Numbered from the stretch's first letter, positions 1-6,382 are shown. The stretch: 6,407 bases of DNA from Candidatus Cloacimonadota bacterium (GCA_023230795.1 JALNWR010000156.1:1-6407), one strand, 5' to 3'. Notes: generated by a model from the letters alone, not told the origin. Program-made: numbers and translations.

Positions 1-309
1 ATGGTCGAAGGCGGGCTCACCCAAAGCGCCGGAGTGTATGTAAAGACCCAAAGCGAGACCGGCATGACCCTGAAGATCGTGATATCCGAAGGCCGCAAAC
101 GCCAGATTCGCCTCATGATCGCCGCCGTGGGCTCCAAGGTCAAGAGCCTGAAGCGCATCCAATTTGGCCCCTTATATATCAAAGAACTGCCCGTAGGCCG
201 CTGGCGTCCGCTTTCAGCCATAGAGATCAGAGCCTTATACAAAGCCGCCGCGGCGCAAAAGCCAATCCCAAAACCCTCAAGCCCGAAAACAAGTAGAGAT
301 AAAACATGA
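1..309 (+). CDS. RsuA/RluB-family rRNA pseudouridine synthase, C-terminal part (5' end outside the window)
   Basis: This is the last ~100 residues of a pseudouridine synthase that isomerises a specific uridine in ribosomal RNA (family knowledge). What is visible is the C-terminal strand-helix-strand signature: residues 30-38 (SEGRKRQIR), then AVGSKVKSLKRIQFGPL at about 42-58 and a GRWRPLS element at 66-72. These match the conserved EGR-R-Q-(V/I)-R, AVG, L-R/K-R, GPL and G-WR-L pattern of the RsuA/RluB/RluE/RluF branch. The catalytic aspartate and the N-terminal S4 domain would lie upstream, so the ATG at base 1 is probably an internal codon. Members usually run about 200-290 residues. A basic, proline- and lysine-rich tail (about 80-102) follows the domain. 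The stop overlaps the next start by 4 bp (ATGA), suggesting translational coupling. Which rRNA position is modified cannot be told from this fragment. Confidence 0.85.
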   Translation: MVEGGLTQSAGVYVKTQSETGMTLKIVISEGRKRQIRLMIAAVGSKVKSLKRIQFGPLYIKELPVGRWRPLSAIEIRALYKAAAAQKPIPKPSSPKTSRDKT

Positions 310-1382
310 AGATTGCCCTTATAGGCCCGCCCAAAAGCGGAAAAACCACCATTTTTAATGCCCTCACCGGTGCGGATCATGAAGTAGATAAATACTCACC
401 TGCTGCCAGCGAAGCCAATATCGGTATAGTCCAGGTCACGGATGAACGCATCACATGGCTCAGCGAGCTATATCAGCCCAAAAAGACTATCTATGCCAAT
501 ATAGAATTTCATGACTTCCCTGGCATCTTTGCCCGGGAGAGTGACAATCCTGAAACCGCCATTTACCCAGATATCAAGAGCTGTGAAGCCTTTGTGCTGA
601 TCATCCGGGTTTTCAAAGATGAAGAGCTGGATGAATTGTACGGCGAGGCAGATCCGCTGAAGACTCTTTCTCACTTTGAGGATGAGATGATACTGGCAGA
701 TATGCTGGTGGTGGAAAAGCGTCTGGAAAAGATACTTTTAGGATACAAGCGCGGAGTCAAAACCCCCACTATCCAGATCGAAGAAAAGGCTTTGAACCGC
801 ATCCTGGAGCAGCTGCAGGCCAATAACAGCATCCGGGACATGGATTTTCCCCCGGAAGAGGAGAAGGCCATCCGCGGCTTTCAATTCTTTAGCGCAAAGC
901 CGCTTTTGATCCTTTTGAATTCCAGCGAGAGCGGCTTCAAAAAGCAGGAAGAAGCGCTCAGCGCCATCCGCAAACGCGGCTTTCTGGCCCAGGTGATCGC
1001 CGGCAAATTTGAGCAGGAGCTCAGCAGCCTCAGCGAAGAGGATACCGAGCTGTTTCTGGCCGATATGGGCATGGAACTTTCTATCAAAGACCGGCTCAGC
1101 ATGCTTTGTTACGAGCTTCTGGGACTGATCTCCTTTTTCACGGTGGGCAGCGATGAAGTGCGCGCCTGGAGCATCCCGAAGGGCACAAATGCAGTAAACG
1201 CCGCCGGTAAAATCCACAGTGACCTCGCCCGCGGCTTTATCCGGGCAGAGTGTTTCACCTATGATGCGCTCACTCTGCACGGCAGCGAAAAGCATCTTAG
1301 AGAAAAGGGACTATTCCGTCTGGAAGGCAAGGAGTATATAGTGCAGGACGGCGATATTCTCAATATCCGTTTCAGCGTATAA
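306..1382 (+). CDS. ychF: YchF/OLA1-like (DUF933, Obg-family) P-loop ATPase, divergent member
   Basis: A 358-residue cytoplasmic nucleotide hydrolase; the family (about 363 residues in E. coli) binds ribosomes, prefers ATP and has been linked to stress responses. Domains in order: a G domain with a P-loop at 7-15 (GPPKSGKTT), DFPG at 70-73 followed by isoleucine where Ras has its catalytic glutamine (the 'hydrophobic substitution' trait), a helical insertion around 117-195 including ILADMLVVEKRLEK, an NSSE motif at 205-208 in the place of NKxD (the ATP-preferring YchF trait), and a C-terminal TGS-like domain about 275-357 with EVRAWSIPKGT, GFIRAE and RLEGKEYIVQDGD, which closely match YchF. 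Odd: the P-loop lacks the usual NVGKS core, and the GEGLGN-type loop normally following DxxG is replaced by unrelated sequence. It may therefore be a second, specialised YchF-like paralogue rather than the universal copy. The start is fixed by a 4-bp ATGA overlap; no strong Shine-Dalgarno is visible. Confidence 0.88.
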   Translation: MKIALIGPPKSGKTTIFNALTGADHEVDKYSPAASEANIGIVQVTDERITWLSELYQPKKTIYANIEFHDFPGIFARESDNPETAIYPDIKSCEAFVLIIRVFKDEELDELYGEADPLKTLSHFEDEMILADMLVVEKRLEKILLGYKRGVKTPTIQIEEKALNRILEQLQANNSIRDMDFPPEEEKAIRGFQFFSAKPLLILLNSSESGFKKQEEALSAIRKRGFLAQVIAGKFEQELSSLSEEDTELFLADMGMELSIKDRLSMLCYELLGLISFFTVGSDEVRAWSIPKGTNAVNAAGKIHSDLARGFIRAECFTYDALTLHGSEKHLREKGLFRLEGKEYIVQDGDILNIRFSV

Positions 1383-1389
1383 GGAAGGA
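1381..1389 (+). promoter_or_regulatory. Shine-Dalgarno for ftsK, overlapping the upstream stop
   Basis: AAGGAAGGA lies directly before the ATG at 1392 and its first two bases belong to the TAA stop of the upstream ATPase gene. It contains two overlapping AAGGA cores, 6 and 2 bases from the ATG. The better-spaced one supports this start and implies coupled translation. Confidence 0.7.
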
Positions 1390-1391
1390 TC

Positions 1392-3629
1392 ATGGCGAAG
1401 GCAAAGAAAAAACCCGCAAAGAAAACTAAGAAGCAGCCCGCCGGCCTCAGCCACACTCAGAAACGGCTTATCAGCGCCGCTATCTCGCTGATTTCGCTGC
1501 TTGTGATCATCTCGCTTTTGATGGGCTACCAGAGCATCAGCCGGGACATGCAGGCCCTAGCCGAAAATGGCAATATCTTCAGCTGGTTCGGCTCTCATAG
1601 TGCGGATACGGCGAATCCCATCGGAGTTTTTGGCATACTCTTTGGCTATGCCTTCATTTATATCTTTGGCTACTGGCTATCTCTGATCGGTTTTATCATC
1701 ATCGGAGGCGTATCTTTCCAATATTTTGTGGATCCGGAGCTCAAAGCCTCGCGTCAAAAGGGCTATCTGCTGATCATCGCCCTGTTTTTCTTGCAATCTC
1801 TGCTTTCTGCCAGATTGCCCGGCTATTCCCAAAGTGTGCTTCCTCTGGCGTTATACCGGGTGTTGGCCGCTGTTTTCCATGATATCGGCGCAAAGATCAT
1901 CCTGATAGGTAGCATTGTGCTTTCTCTGCTGGCCATCTTTGAGCTTTCCCGAATCCGCCACTGGCTGGGGCTGCTCACACGTGAGATCACTCCCAAAGAA
2001 AAACCCTCCAAGCCTACTATAGACAAAGACCCCATCATCGCTGACCCCAAGCCCACAGAGCCCGCCCCGAGCATTTCAGACCATATGGAGCGCGATATTC
2101 CCATAGTTCAGCGCACCGAGCCCAAGATAGTGAGTGAGGGCCCTAAGCCCAAAGTGCATATTGTCGATGAAGACGATTTTCGCCCCTATCAGATGCCCTC
2201 GGTGGAAGACTTTCTGGAGAGCCCCGTCAAGCTTTCTGAAAAAGACCGCAAGGAGATTGAGACCCAGATTCTCAGCACCAGCTCCATTTTGAAGAATAAA
2301 CTCGCCGAATTTGGCATCGAAGCCGAAGTGCGCAACGTGAATATCGGCCCCATCATCACCCAATACGAGCTGGAACCCGCCAAGGGTGTGAAGGTGAGCA
2401 AATTTGCCTCTCTGGCCGATGACCTGGCTTTGGCGATCAAGGCCAAATCCATCCGCATTCAGGCTCCCATCCCCGGACGCGGTTTGATCGGCATCGAAAT
2501 CCCCAATCTCACCCGCGATATGATCTATCTGAAGGATTTGCTGCTCTGTGAAGATATGCACAAGAGCAAGTCCAAGCTGGCTTTTGGCCTGGGCAAAGAC
2601 ATCTCCGGCCGCCCCATAGTGGCAGACCTCAGCCGCATGCCTCACCTTTTGATTGCCGGTGCTACCGGTAGCGGTAAATCCGTGTGTATCAATACCATCC
2701 TCATGAGCCTGATCATGCGCACCACCCCGGATGATCTCCGGCTGATCCTGATAGACCCCAAACGCGTGGAACTGGCCGGTTATGCTGAACTGCCTCATCT
2801 GATCGGAGATGTAGTCACAGACCCCGATACGGCGTTGGAAACCATGTATTGGGCGGTGAAAGAGATGGAGCGGCGTTATGAGCTTTTGCAGGAAGCCAAA
2901 GTGCGCGACATCCTGGGTTACAATGAGAAAAGCAGCGAAGATGAGGACATGGAAAATCTGCCTTATATAGTGATCGTGGTGGATGAATTTGCCGATCTGA
3001 TCATGACCAGCGGCAAGGACATCGAGCTGCCCATCACCCGTCTGGCACAGATGGCACGTGCGGTGGGGATACATCTGGTGCTGGCCACACAGCGTCCTTC
3101 TATCAAGGTCATCACCGGCATCATCAAAGCGAATTTCTCGGCCCGGATTGCCTTCCAGGTTTCCTCCCGCGTGGATAGCCGCGTGATCTTGGATATGATA
3201 GGCGCAGAGCGGCTTTTGGGCAGTGGAGACATGTTGTTCCTCCCTCCCGGCAAAGCCAGCGCTCAGCGAATCCATGGAGCCTTTGTTTCGGATTCTGAGA
3301 TAGATAAAGTGAATGAATTTTTAGCCCGGCAGCCCAAGCCGAGACAGGATTTTAGTCTGCAAGAAGAATTGGAAAAAAAGCATGAAGGTTTCTTTGAGTG
3401 GGACGATGAGCTTTTCCCCGAAGCCGCCAGGGTGGTGGTGCGTTCAAATACCGCCTCCGTCTCCATGCTGCAAAGGCATTTCAAGATAGGTTATGCCAGA
3501 GCGGGCAGATTGATAGACCTTTTGGAGCGAGCGCAGGTCGTGGGTCCTCATCTGGGCAGCAAATCCCGCGACGTTACCGCAAATCGGGATGATCTCATCC
3601 GTCTGGGAGTATTAAATGAAGAAGATTAG
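1392..3629 (+). CDS. ftsK: DNA translocase FtsK/SpoIIIE
   Basis: A complete 745-residue ATP-driven double-stranded DNA pump that clears chromosome DNA from the closing septum and, in many bacteria, activates XerCD dimer resolution (family knowledge). After a lysine-rich cytoplasmic leader (2-24), hydrophobic segments at about 26-45, 77-112 (probably two), 124-140 and 166-184 form the membrane anchor. A short proline- and charge-rich linker (about 198-276) follows, much shorter than in E. coli FtsK and more like SpoIIIE. The motor comprises the alpha region (about 280-375, with GPIITQYELEPAKGVK), Walker A GATGSGKS at 423-430, IDPKRVEL near 454-461, Walker B YIVIVVDEFADL at 525-536, and ATQRPS at 565-570. 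The winged-helix gamma domain (about 672-735; ASVSMLQRHFKIGYARAGRLID) recognises polar DNA guide sequences. All key motifs are intact. The gene starts 9 bp after the ATPase gene and its 3' end overlaps lolA by 14 bp. Confidence 0.97.
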   Translation: MAKAKKKPAKKTKKQPAGLSHTQKRLISAAISLISLLVIISLLMGYQSISRDMQALAENGNIFSWFGSHSADTANPIGVFGILFGYAFIYIFGYWLSLIGFIIIGGVSFQYFVDPELKASRQKGYLLIIALFFLQSLLSARLPGYSQSVLPLALYRVLAAVFHDIGAKIILIGSIVLSLLAIFELSRIRHWLGLLTREITPKEKPSKPTIDKDPIIADPKPTEPAPSISDHMERDIPIVQRTEPKIVSEGPKPKVHIVDEDDFRPYQMPSVEDFLESPVKLSEKDRKEIETQILSTSSILKNKLAEFGIEAEVRNVNIGPIITQYELEPAKGVKVSKFASLADDLALAIKAKSIRIQAPIPGRGLIGIEIPNLTRDMIYLKDLLLCEDMHKSKSKLAFGLGKDISGRPIVADLSRMPHLLIAGATGSGKSVCINTILMSLIMRTTPDDLRLILIDPKRVELAGYAELPHLIGDVVTDPDTALETMYWAVKEMERRYELLQEAKVRDILGYNEKSSEDEDMENLPYIVIVVDEFADLIMTSGKDIELPITRLAQMARAVGIHLVLATQRPSIKVITGIIKANFSARIAFQVSSRVDSRVILDMIGAERLLGSGDMLFLPPGKASAQRIHGAFVSDSEIDKVNEFLARQPKPRQDFSLQEELEKKHEGFFEWDDELFPEAARVVVRSNTASVSMLQRHFKIGYARAGRLIDLLERAQVVGPHLGSKSRDVTANRDDLIRLGVLNEED
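3605..3609 (+). promoter_or_regulatory. Shine-Dalgarno for lolA inside the end of ftsK
   Basis: GGGAG lies 6 bases before the ATG at 3616 and within ftsK coding sequence. Together with the 14-bp gene overlap this supports the chosen start and suggests that translation of the carrier depends on ribosomes finishing ftsK. Confidence 0.5.
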
Positions 3630-4227
3630 TGTATTATTGCTCATGTTTTGCAGCCTGCTCGGGGCCATAAACAGCGATGAATTGTACCGGAAATTAGACA
3701 GCCGCTATGGCAGCCTCAGCAGCTTTCAGGCCTTTGTAACGCAGGTCAATTTCTTTAGCCGTATAGACCGCAAGATCAGCTATGAAGGCAAGATATATTT
3801 CTCGGCAGGCCGCATGCTGATGAGCTTTGATAAACCCTCGTTGCAGAGGATGTATATCCACTCTGGCAAAGCCGAGCTTTTTGACGGCAGCTCCAATACC
3901 CTATATCGCAGTGAGATCTTGCCCCAGGCGAACAAGATGAACCCCCTGGAGCTCCTGCAGCTGTATTGGGATAAAAGCCAGGTGAAGATCACCGCTCAGG
4001 ACAAGGCTCATAGTTGGGTGAGATTGCTGCCAAAATCCGATCCCATGCTCAAGCAAATCGAAGCCAAGATCGATAATCATAGCGGTATAGTGCAGAGCCT
4101 GAGCTATACTGATCTTTCTGATAATAAAGTTACTTACAGCTTTAGTAATATAGTGATAAACCGCCCCATCGCTGCTAATATCTGGGATTTTACTTATCCC
4201 AAAGACACGCAGATTATAGAGCAATGA
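3616..4227 (+). CDS. lolA: LolA-like outer-membrane lipoprotein carrier protein
   Basis: A 203-residue secreted protein. LolA ferries lipoproteins through the periplasm from the inner-membrane LolCDE complex to the outer membrane (family knowledge). Residues 1-20 form a signal peptide: KK, a hydrophobic core (VLLLMFCSLLG), and a likely signal-peptidase I site near AINS/DE. Cys12 is not in a lipobox, so the protein should be soluble. The mature part fits the LolA fold: SLSSFQAFVTQ at 33-43 (the S-F-A-F-Q start of the domain), the strand around MLMSFDKPSLQRMYI (67-81), FDGSSNTLY (89-97), and a C-terminal half IEAKIDNHSGIVQSL (148-162) then TYSFSNIVINRP and FTYPKDTQII (173-201), matching the LolA D-K-G-I, F-x-N-x-x-x-N-x-P and F-P-G-V pattern. 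Length is typical (about 200). Sequence identity to enterobacterial LolA is low, so a related LolA-fold carrier is possible. It directly follows and overlaps ftsK, as in E. coli where lolA is the next gene. Confidence 0.82.
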   Translation: MKKISVLLLMFCSLLGAINSDELYRKLDSRYGSLSSFQAFVTQVNFFSRIDRKISYEGKIYFSAGRMLMSFDKPSLQRMYIHSGKAELFDGSSNTLYRSEILPQANKMNPLELLQLYWDKSQVKITAQDKAHSWVRLLPKSDPMLKQIEAKIDNHSGIVQSLSYTDLSDNKVTYSFSNIVINRPIAANIWDFTYPKDTQIIEQ

Positions 4228-4257
4228 GGGCATGGACCCTTTAGTTGATCCAGTCCT

Positions 4258-4264
4258 AAGGAGG
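4258..4264 (+). promoter_or_regulatory. Strong Shine-Dalgarno for the guanylyltransferase gene
   Basis: AAGGAGG lies 5 bases before the ATG at 4270, a near-perfect anti-16S match that fixes the start. The 42-bp gap after lolA (4228-4269) holds nothing else convincing: no clear promoter and only a trivial 4-bp AGGG/CCCT inverted repeat. Confidence 0.85.
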
Positions 4265-4269
4265 ATAAG

Positions 4270-5325
4270 ATGATTGCAGTAATAATGGCCGGAGGCTCCG
4301 GAACCAGATTCTGGCCGCAAAGCCGTAAAGACCATCCCAAGCAGTTTTTAAAAATTGCCGGCGACCGCTCCATGATCCAATTGACCGTAGATCGCCTTCT
4401 GCCCCTCATCCCCATCGCCAGGATTTACATCGTTACCGCAGCAGATCAGGCAGCTCTGGTAGCAGAGCATCTGCCCGAGCTGCCCCCAGACAACATCATC
4501 ATCGAGCCTTTCGGCATGAATACCGCAGCTTGCATCGCCCTCAGCCTTCAGTATCTGAAACCCCTATACGGTGAGGATACCACCATGCTGGTGCTGCCGG
4601 CGGATCATGTAATCCAGGATACCAAGGCCTTTCATAACAGCCTGAAAAAGGCGCATCAAGCGGCGCGTGGCGGCGCTCTGATCACCTTTGGCATAGTTCC
4701 GGATTACCCTGCCACCGGCTATGGTTATATCGAGGCCGGTTCACAGGTAGAACCCGGGGTTTTCAGAGTGCTGAAGTTCAAAGAAAAGCCGGACCTGAAA
4801 ACAGCCAGCTCTTTTATAGAGCAAGGTGGCTTTTATTGGAACAGCGGCATGTTTTGCTGGAGTCTGGCCGCGATCTCAGATGCTTTTCAGACTCATCTGC
4901 CTCAGGCTTTTGAGATCTGCGCCAAAATCGGAAAGATATGGCAGGAGCAAGGCAGATCCGCCGATGTATCCGAGCTTTACCGGCAAGTGCCACGCCTGCC
5001 CATAGATATCGGCATCATGGAAAAAGCCGAGCTGCGCTACGTGATCCCGGTTCAGATCGGCTGGAGCGATGTGGGCAGCTTCAAAGCCCTGGCCGAGATC
5101 AACCCAGCCGATAGCGAGGGCAATGCCTCAAATTCTGAAATAATGGCTATAGATTCCCGTGATAACTTCGTGCAAAGCTCCAAATTCACCGCTCTGATCG
5201 GAGTGGACAATCTCTGCATCATCGAAACCGAAGATGCTATGTTAATTACTACCAAAGACCGCGCTGAAGAGGTAAAACTGATAGTGGAAAAACTGCATCA
5301 GGCCCAGCGTGACGATCTGCTATAA
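4270..5325 (+). CDS. manC: Mannose-1-phosphate guanylyltransferase (GDP-mannose pyrophosphorylase), monofunctional
   Basis: A 351-residue cytoplasmic enzyme that makes GDP-mannose from mannose-1-phosphate and GTP, feeding mannose, fucose or related sugars into surface glycans (family knowledge). Visible motifs: the nucleotide-binding signature GGSGTRFWPQSR at 8-19 with PKQF at 23-26, EPFGMNTA at 79-86, LVLPADHVI at 107-115 (with the metal-binding DH), GYGYIE at 150-155, FKEKP at 170-174, YWNSGMF at 189-195, IDIGIMEKA at 245-253 and WSDVGS at 265-270, followed by a short left-handed beta-helix-type tail. Length fits the monofunctional class; the C-terminal cupin-type mannose-6-phosphate isomerase domain found in about 470-residue ManC proteins is absent. 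Odd: the usual basic residue before NTA is methionine (Met83) and the proline after it is alanine (Ala87). No other sugar-nucleotide or glycosyltransferase gene is visible beside it. Confidence 0.94.
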   Translation: MIAVIMAGGSGTRFWPQSRKDHPKQFLKIAGDRSMIQLTVDRLLPLIPIARIYIVTAADQAALVAEHLPELPPDNIIIEPFGMNTAACIALSLQYLKPLYGEDTTMLVLPADHVIQDTKAFHNSLKKAHQAARGGALITFGIVPDYPATGYGYIEAGSQVEPGVFRVLKFKEKPDLKTASSFIEQGGFYWNSGMFCWSLAAISDAFQTHLPQAFEICAKIGKIWQEQGRSADVSELYRQVPRLPIDIGIMEKAELRYVIPVQIGWSDVGSFKALAEINPADSEGNASNSEIMAIDSRDNFVQSSKFTALIGVDNLCIIETEDAMLITTKDRAEEVKLIVEKLHQAQRDDLL

Positions 5326-5336
5326 ACACAGCTTCC

Positions 5337-5342
5337 AGGAGG
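5337..5342 (+). promoter_or_regulatory. Strong Shine-Dalgarno for the SagB-like gene
   Basis: AGGAGG lies 6 bases before the ATG at 5349, within the 23-bp gap after the guanylyltransferase stop. It supports this start and therefore the inclusion of the unusual N-terminal segment of the protein. Confidence 0.85.
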
Positions 5343-5348
5343 AAAATA

Positions 5349-6242
5349 ATGCAGCCCAGAACTTTTGATTATTTATACTTCAAGACCCATGGACATTCAA
5401 ACGAGGAAATACGTCAGGAAACCGGCCTCAGCCTCGAGGAAATCGAGATTATGGAAAAAGCCCTGCGTCCGGTTTTAGAGGAAATCGAAGCCGAACGCCC
5501 CAAAGCCAAAACCATCGGAGCGGACTTTGCCCGCCTCACCCGCTACATATATGCCGATAAAAGCGATCAAGAACAGGGGACACCCCGCCCTGATGCCATC
5601 AAAGCCCGCAGTGGCGAGGTCTTTGCCCTGCCCGCAGTAGCTAAGCTCGATTTTGGCAAAACCTCGCTGCAAGACGCCATTTTGCAAAGACGCAGCCTCA
5701 GAAAGTACAGTGACGAACCGCTCAGCCTTCAGGAGCTATCCTTCCTTTTGTATTGCAGCTCCTGGGCCAGGGATTTCAGATCAAACGAACGTATGGAGAT
5801 CACCCTCCGCAATGTGCCTTCCGCCGGCTCCCGCCACCCCATTGAAACCTTTGTGGACATCCGCAGAGTAACCGGCCTGAAACCCGGGTTGTATTACTAT
5901 CACCCCATCAAACACTGCCTTGTCCTCTACGATGAAAGCCCCGAAATTCAAGATCAGATCTTTGAAGGCTGCTTCAGACAGGAAATGATCCAGAGCTCTG
6001 CAGCGAATTTCATCTATACCGCCGTGCCCTACCGCACCTGCTGGCGCTATGGCCAACGCGGCTATCGCTACCTCTATCTGGATGCCGGGCATATCGGGCA
6101 AAATCTGCATCTGGCCGCAGAAGCCGTCTCGGCAGGAGCCTGCATGATAGGCGCTTACCTGGATGAAGCCATGAACGAAGCTCTCAAGATCGATGGCAGT
6201 GAGGAGTTCGTAATCTATATCGCGACTGTGGGGAAGAAATAA
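5349..6242 (+). CDS. SagB/ThcOx-family nitroreductase-like flavin oxidoreductase with an N-terminal helix-turn-helix-like extension
   Basis: A 297-residue putative FMN-dependent oxidoreductase. Well-studied relatives (SagB, ThcOx, McbC) oxidise azolines to azoles in modified peptides, but most standalone members have no known substrate. The core begins with DFARLTRY (59-66) and SDQEQGTPRP (72-81), typical of the family leader. The nitroreductase fold follows: AILQRRSLRKYSDEPLSLQEL (about 110-130; RRS-R is the flavin-phosphate-binding region), PSAGSRHPIE (157-166), GLYYYHP (180-186), then RYLYLDAGHIGQNLHLAAEA (240-259), a GACMIGA glycine-rich stretch (263-269) and a closing YIATVGKK. Residues 1-50 are additional; THGHSNEEIRQETGLSLEEIEIM (13-35) looks like a sigma region 4/LuxR-style helix-turn-helix, followed by a charged helix. 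No precursor peptide, YcaO cyclase or transporter gene is visible nearby, so an azole-peptide role is unsupported here. It is the last gene of the cluster. Confidence 0.87.
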   Translation: MQPRTFDYLYFKTHGHSNEEIRQETGLSLEEIEIMEKALRPVLEEIEAERPKAKTIGADFARLTRYIYADKSDQEQGTPRPDAIKARSGEVFALPAVAKLDFGKTSLQDAILQRRSLRKYSDEPLSLQELSFLLYCSSWARDFRSNERMEITLRNVPSAGSRHPIETFVDIRRVTGLKPGLYYYHPIKHCLVLYDESPEIQDQIFEGCFRQEMIQSSAANFIYTAVPYRTCWRYGQRGYRYLYLDAGHIGQNLHLAAEAVSAGACMIGAYLDEAMNEALKIDGSEEFVIYIATVGKK

Positions 6243-6244
6243 GC

Positions 6245-6277
6245 CGGGAAAGCAGGATGGTTTTTTGCAGTTTCCCG
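6245..6277 (+). terminator. Weak inverted repeat after the last gene, possible terminator
   Basis: CGGGAAA (6245-6251) is perfectly complementary to TTTCCCG (6271-6277), three bases after the stop codon. The loop is about 19 bases and contains a six-T run (6261-6266). The stem is AT-rich and is not directly followed by a T tract (a TTTTT occurs only at 6292-6296), so it is at best a weak terminator and may be part of the adjoining repeat. Confidence 0.25.
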
Positions 6278-6339
6278 CAGATTTACGCAGATTTTTAAAA
6301 GACCGCAGATGCCGCGGATGATCCGAGAAATCCGAATAG
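6276..6339 (+). repeat. Degenerate 9-10 bp tandem units (CGCAGAT / ATCCG type)
   Basis: Three successive pairs of near-identical units are visible: CGCAGATTTA (6276-6285) and CGCAGATTTT (6286-6295); CCGCAGATG (6303-6311) and CCGCGGATG (6312-6320); ATCCGAGAA (6321-6329) and ATCCGAATA (6330-6338). CGGAT-G-ATCCG (6315-6325) is also a perfect small palindrome. This is non-coding in style and resembles dispersed intergenic repeats built on C-G-C-(A/G)-G-A-T units that I recall from other bacterial genomes; that resemblance is from memory. Confidence 0.7.
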
Positions 6340-6382
6340 TAAAGGACTTATCCCCCCTATTCGGTGCCTTCGGTGTTCTCGG
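6323..6382. repeat. Imperfect hairpin with two nested stems
   Basis: CCGAGAA (6323-6329) pairs perfectly with TTCTCGG (6376-6382), and inside it CCGAATAG (6332-6339) pairs perfectly with CTATTCGG (6357-6364). The inner loop is about 17 bases and ends in a run of six C. The two stems are separated by 2 bases on the left and 11 on the right, the right-hand excess being about one 9-bp repeat unit. It could fold as RNA or as single-stranded DNA on either strand. No T tract follows, so it is not a simple terminator. Confidence 0.6.

Noticed and set aside
1..309. A complete small gene starting at the ATG at base 1
   Set aside because: The protein begins in the middle of a pseudouridine synthase domain and lacks the catalytic region, so the gene is cut by the window edge.
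738..1295. A 185-codon minus-strand open frame opposite the YchF-like gene
   Set aside because: No recognisable domain, and the opposite strand encodes clear family motifs throughout. It is an antisense shadow.
2076..3275. A 399-codon open frame on the minus strand opposite ftsK
   Set aside because: It lies wholly opposite a gene with every FtsK motif, its product is rich in His, Gln and Asp without any recognisable domain, and it has no ribosome binding site. It is a by-product of codon use in ftsK.
3616..3680. Lipobox making the LolA-like protein a lipoprotein
   Set aside because: Cys12 is preceded by Met-Phe rather than small residues, and lies in the middle of the hydrophobic core, so lipid attachment is unlikely.
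6261..6266. T run as the tail of an intrinsic terminator
   Set aside because: The T run sits inside the loop of the only nearby inverted repeat, not after a GC-rich stem.
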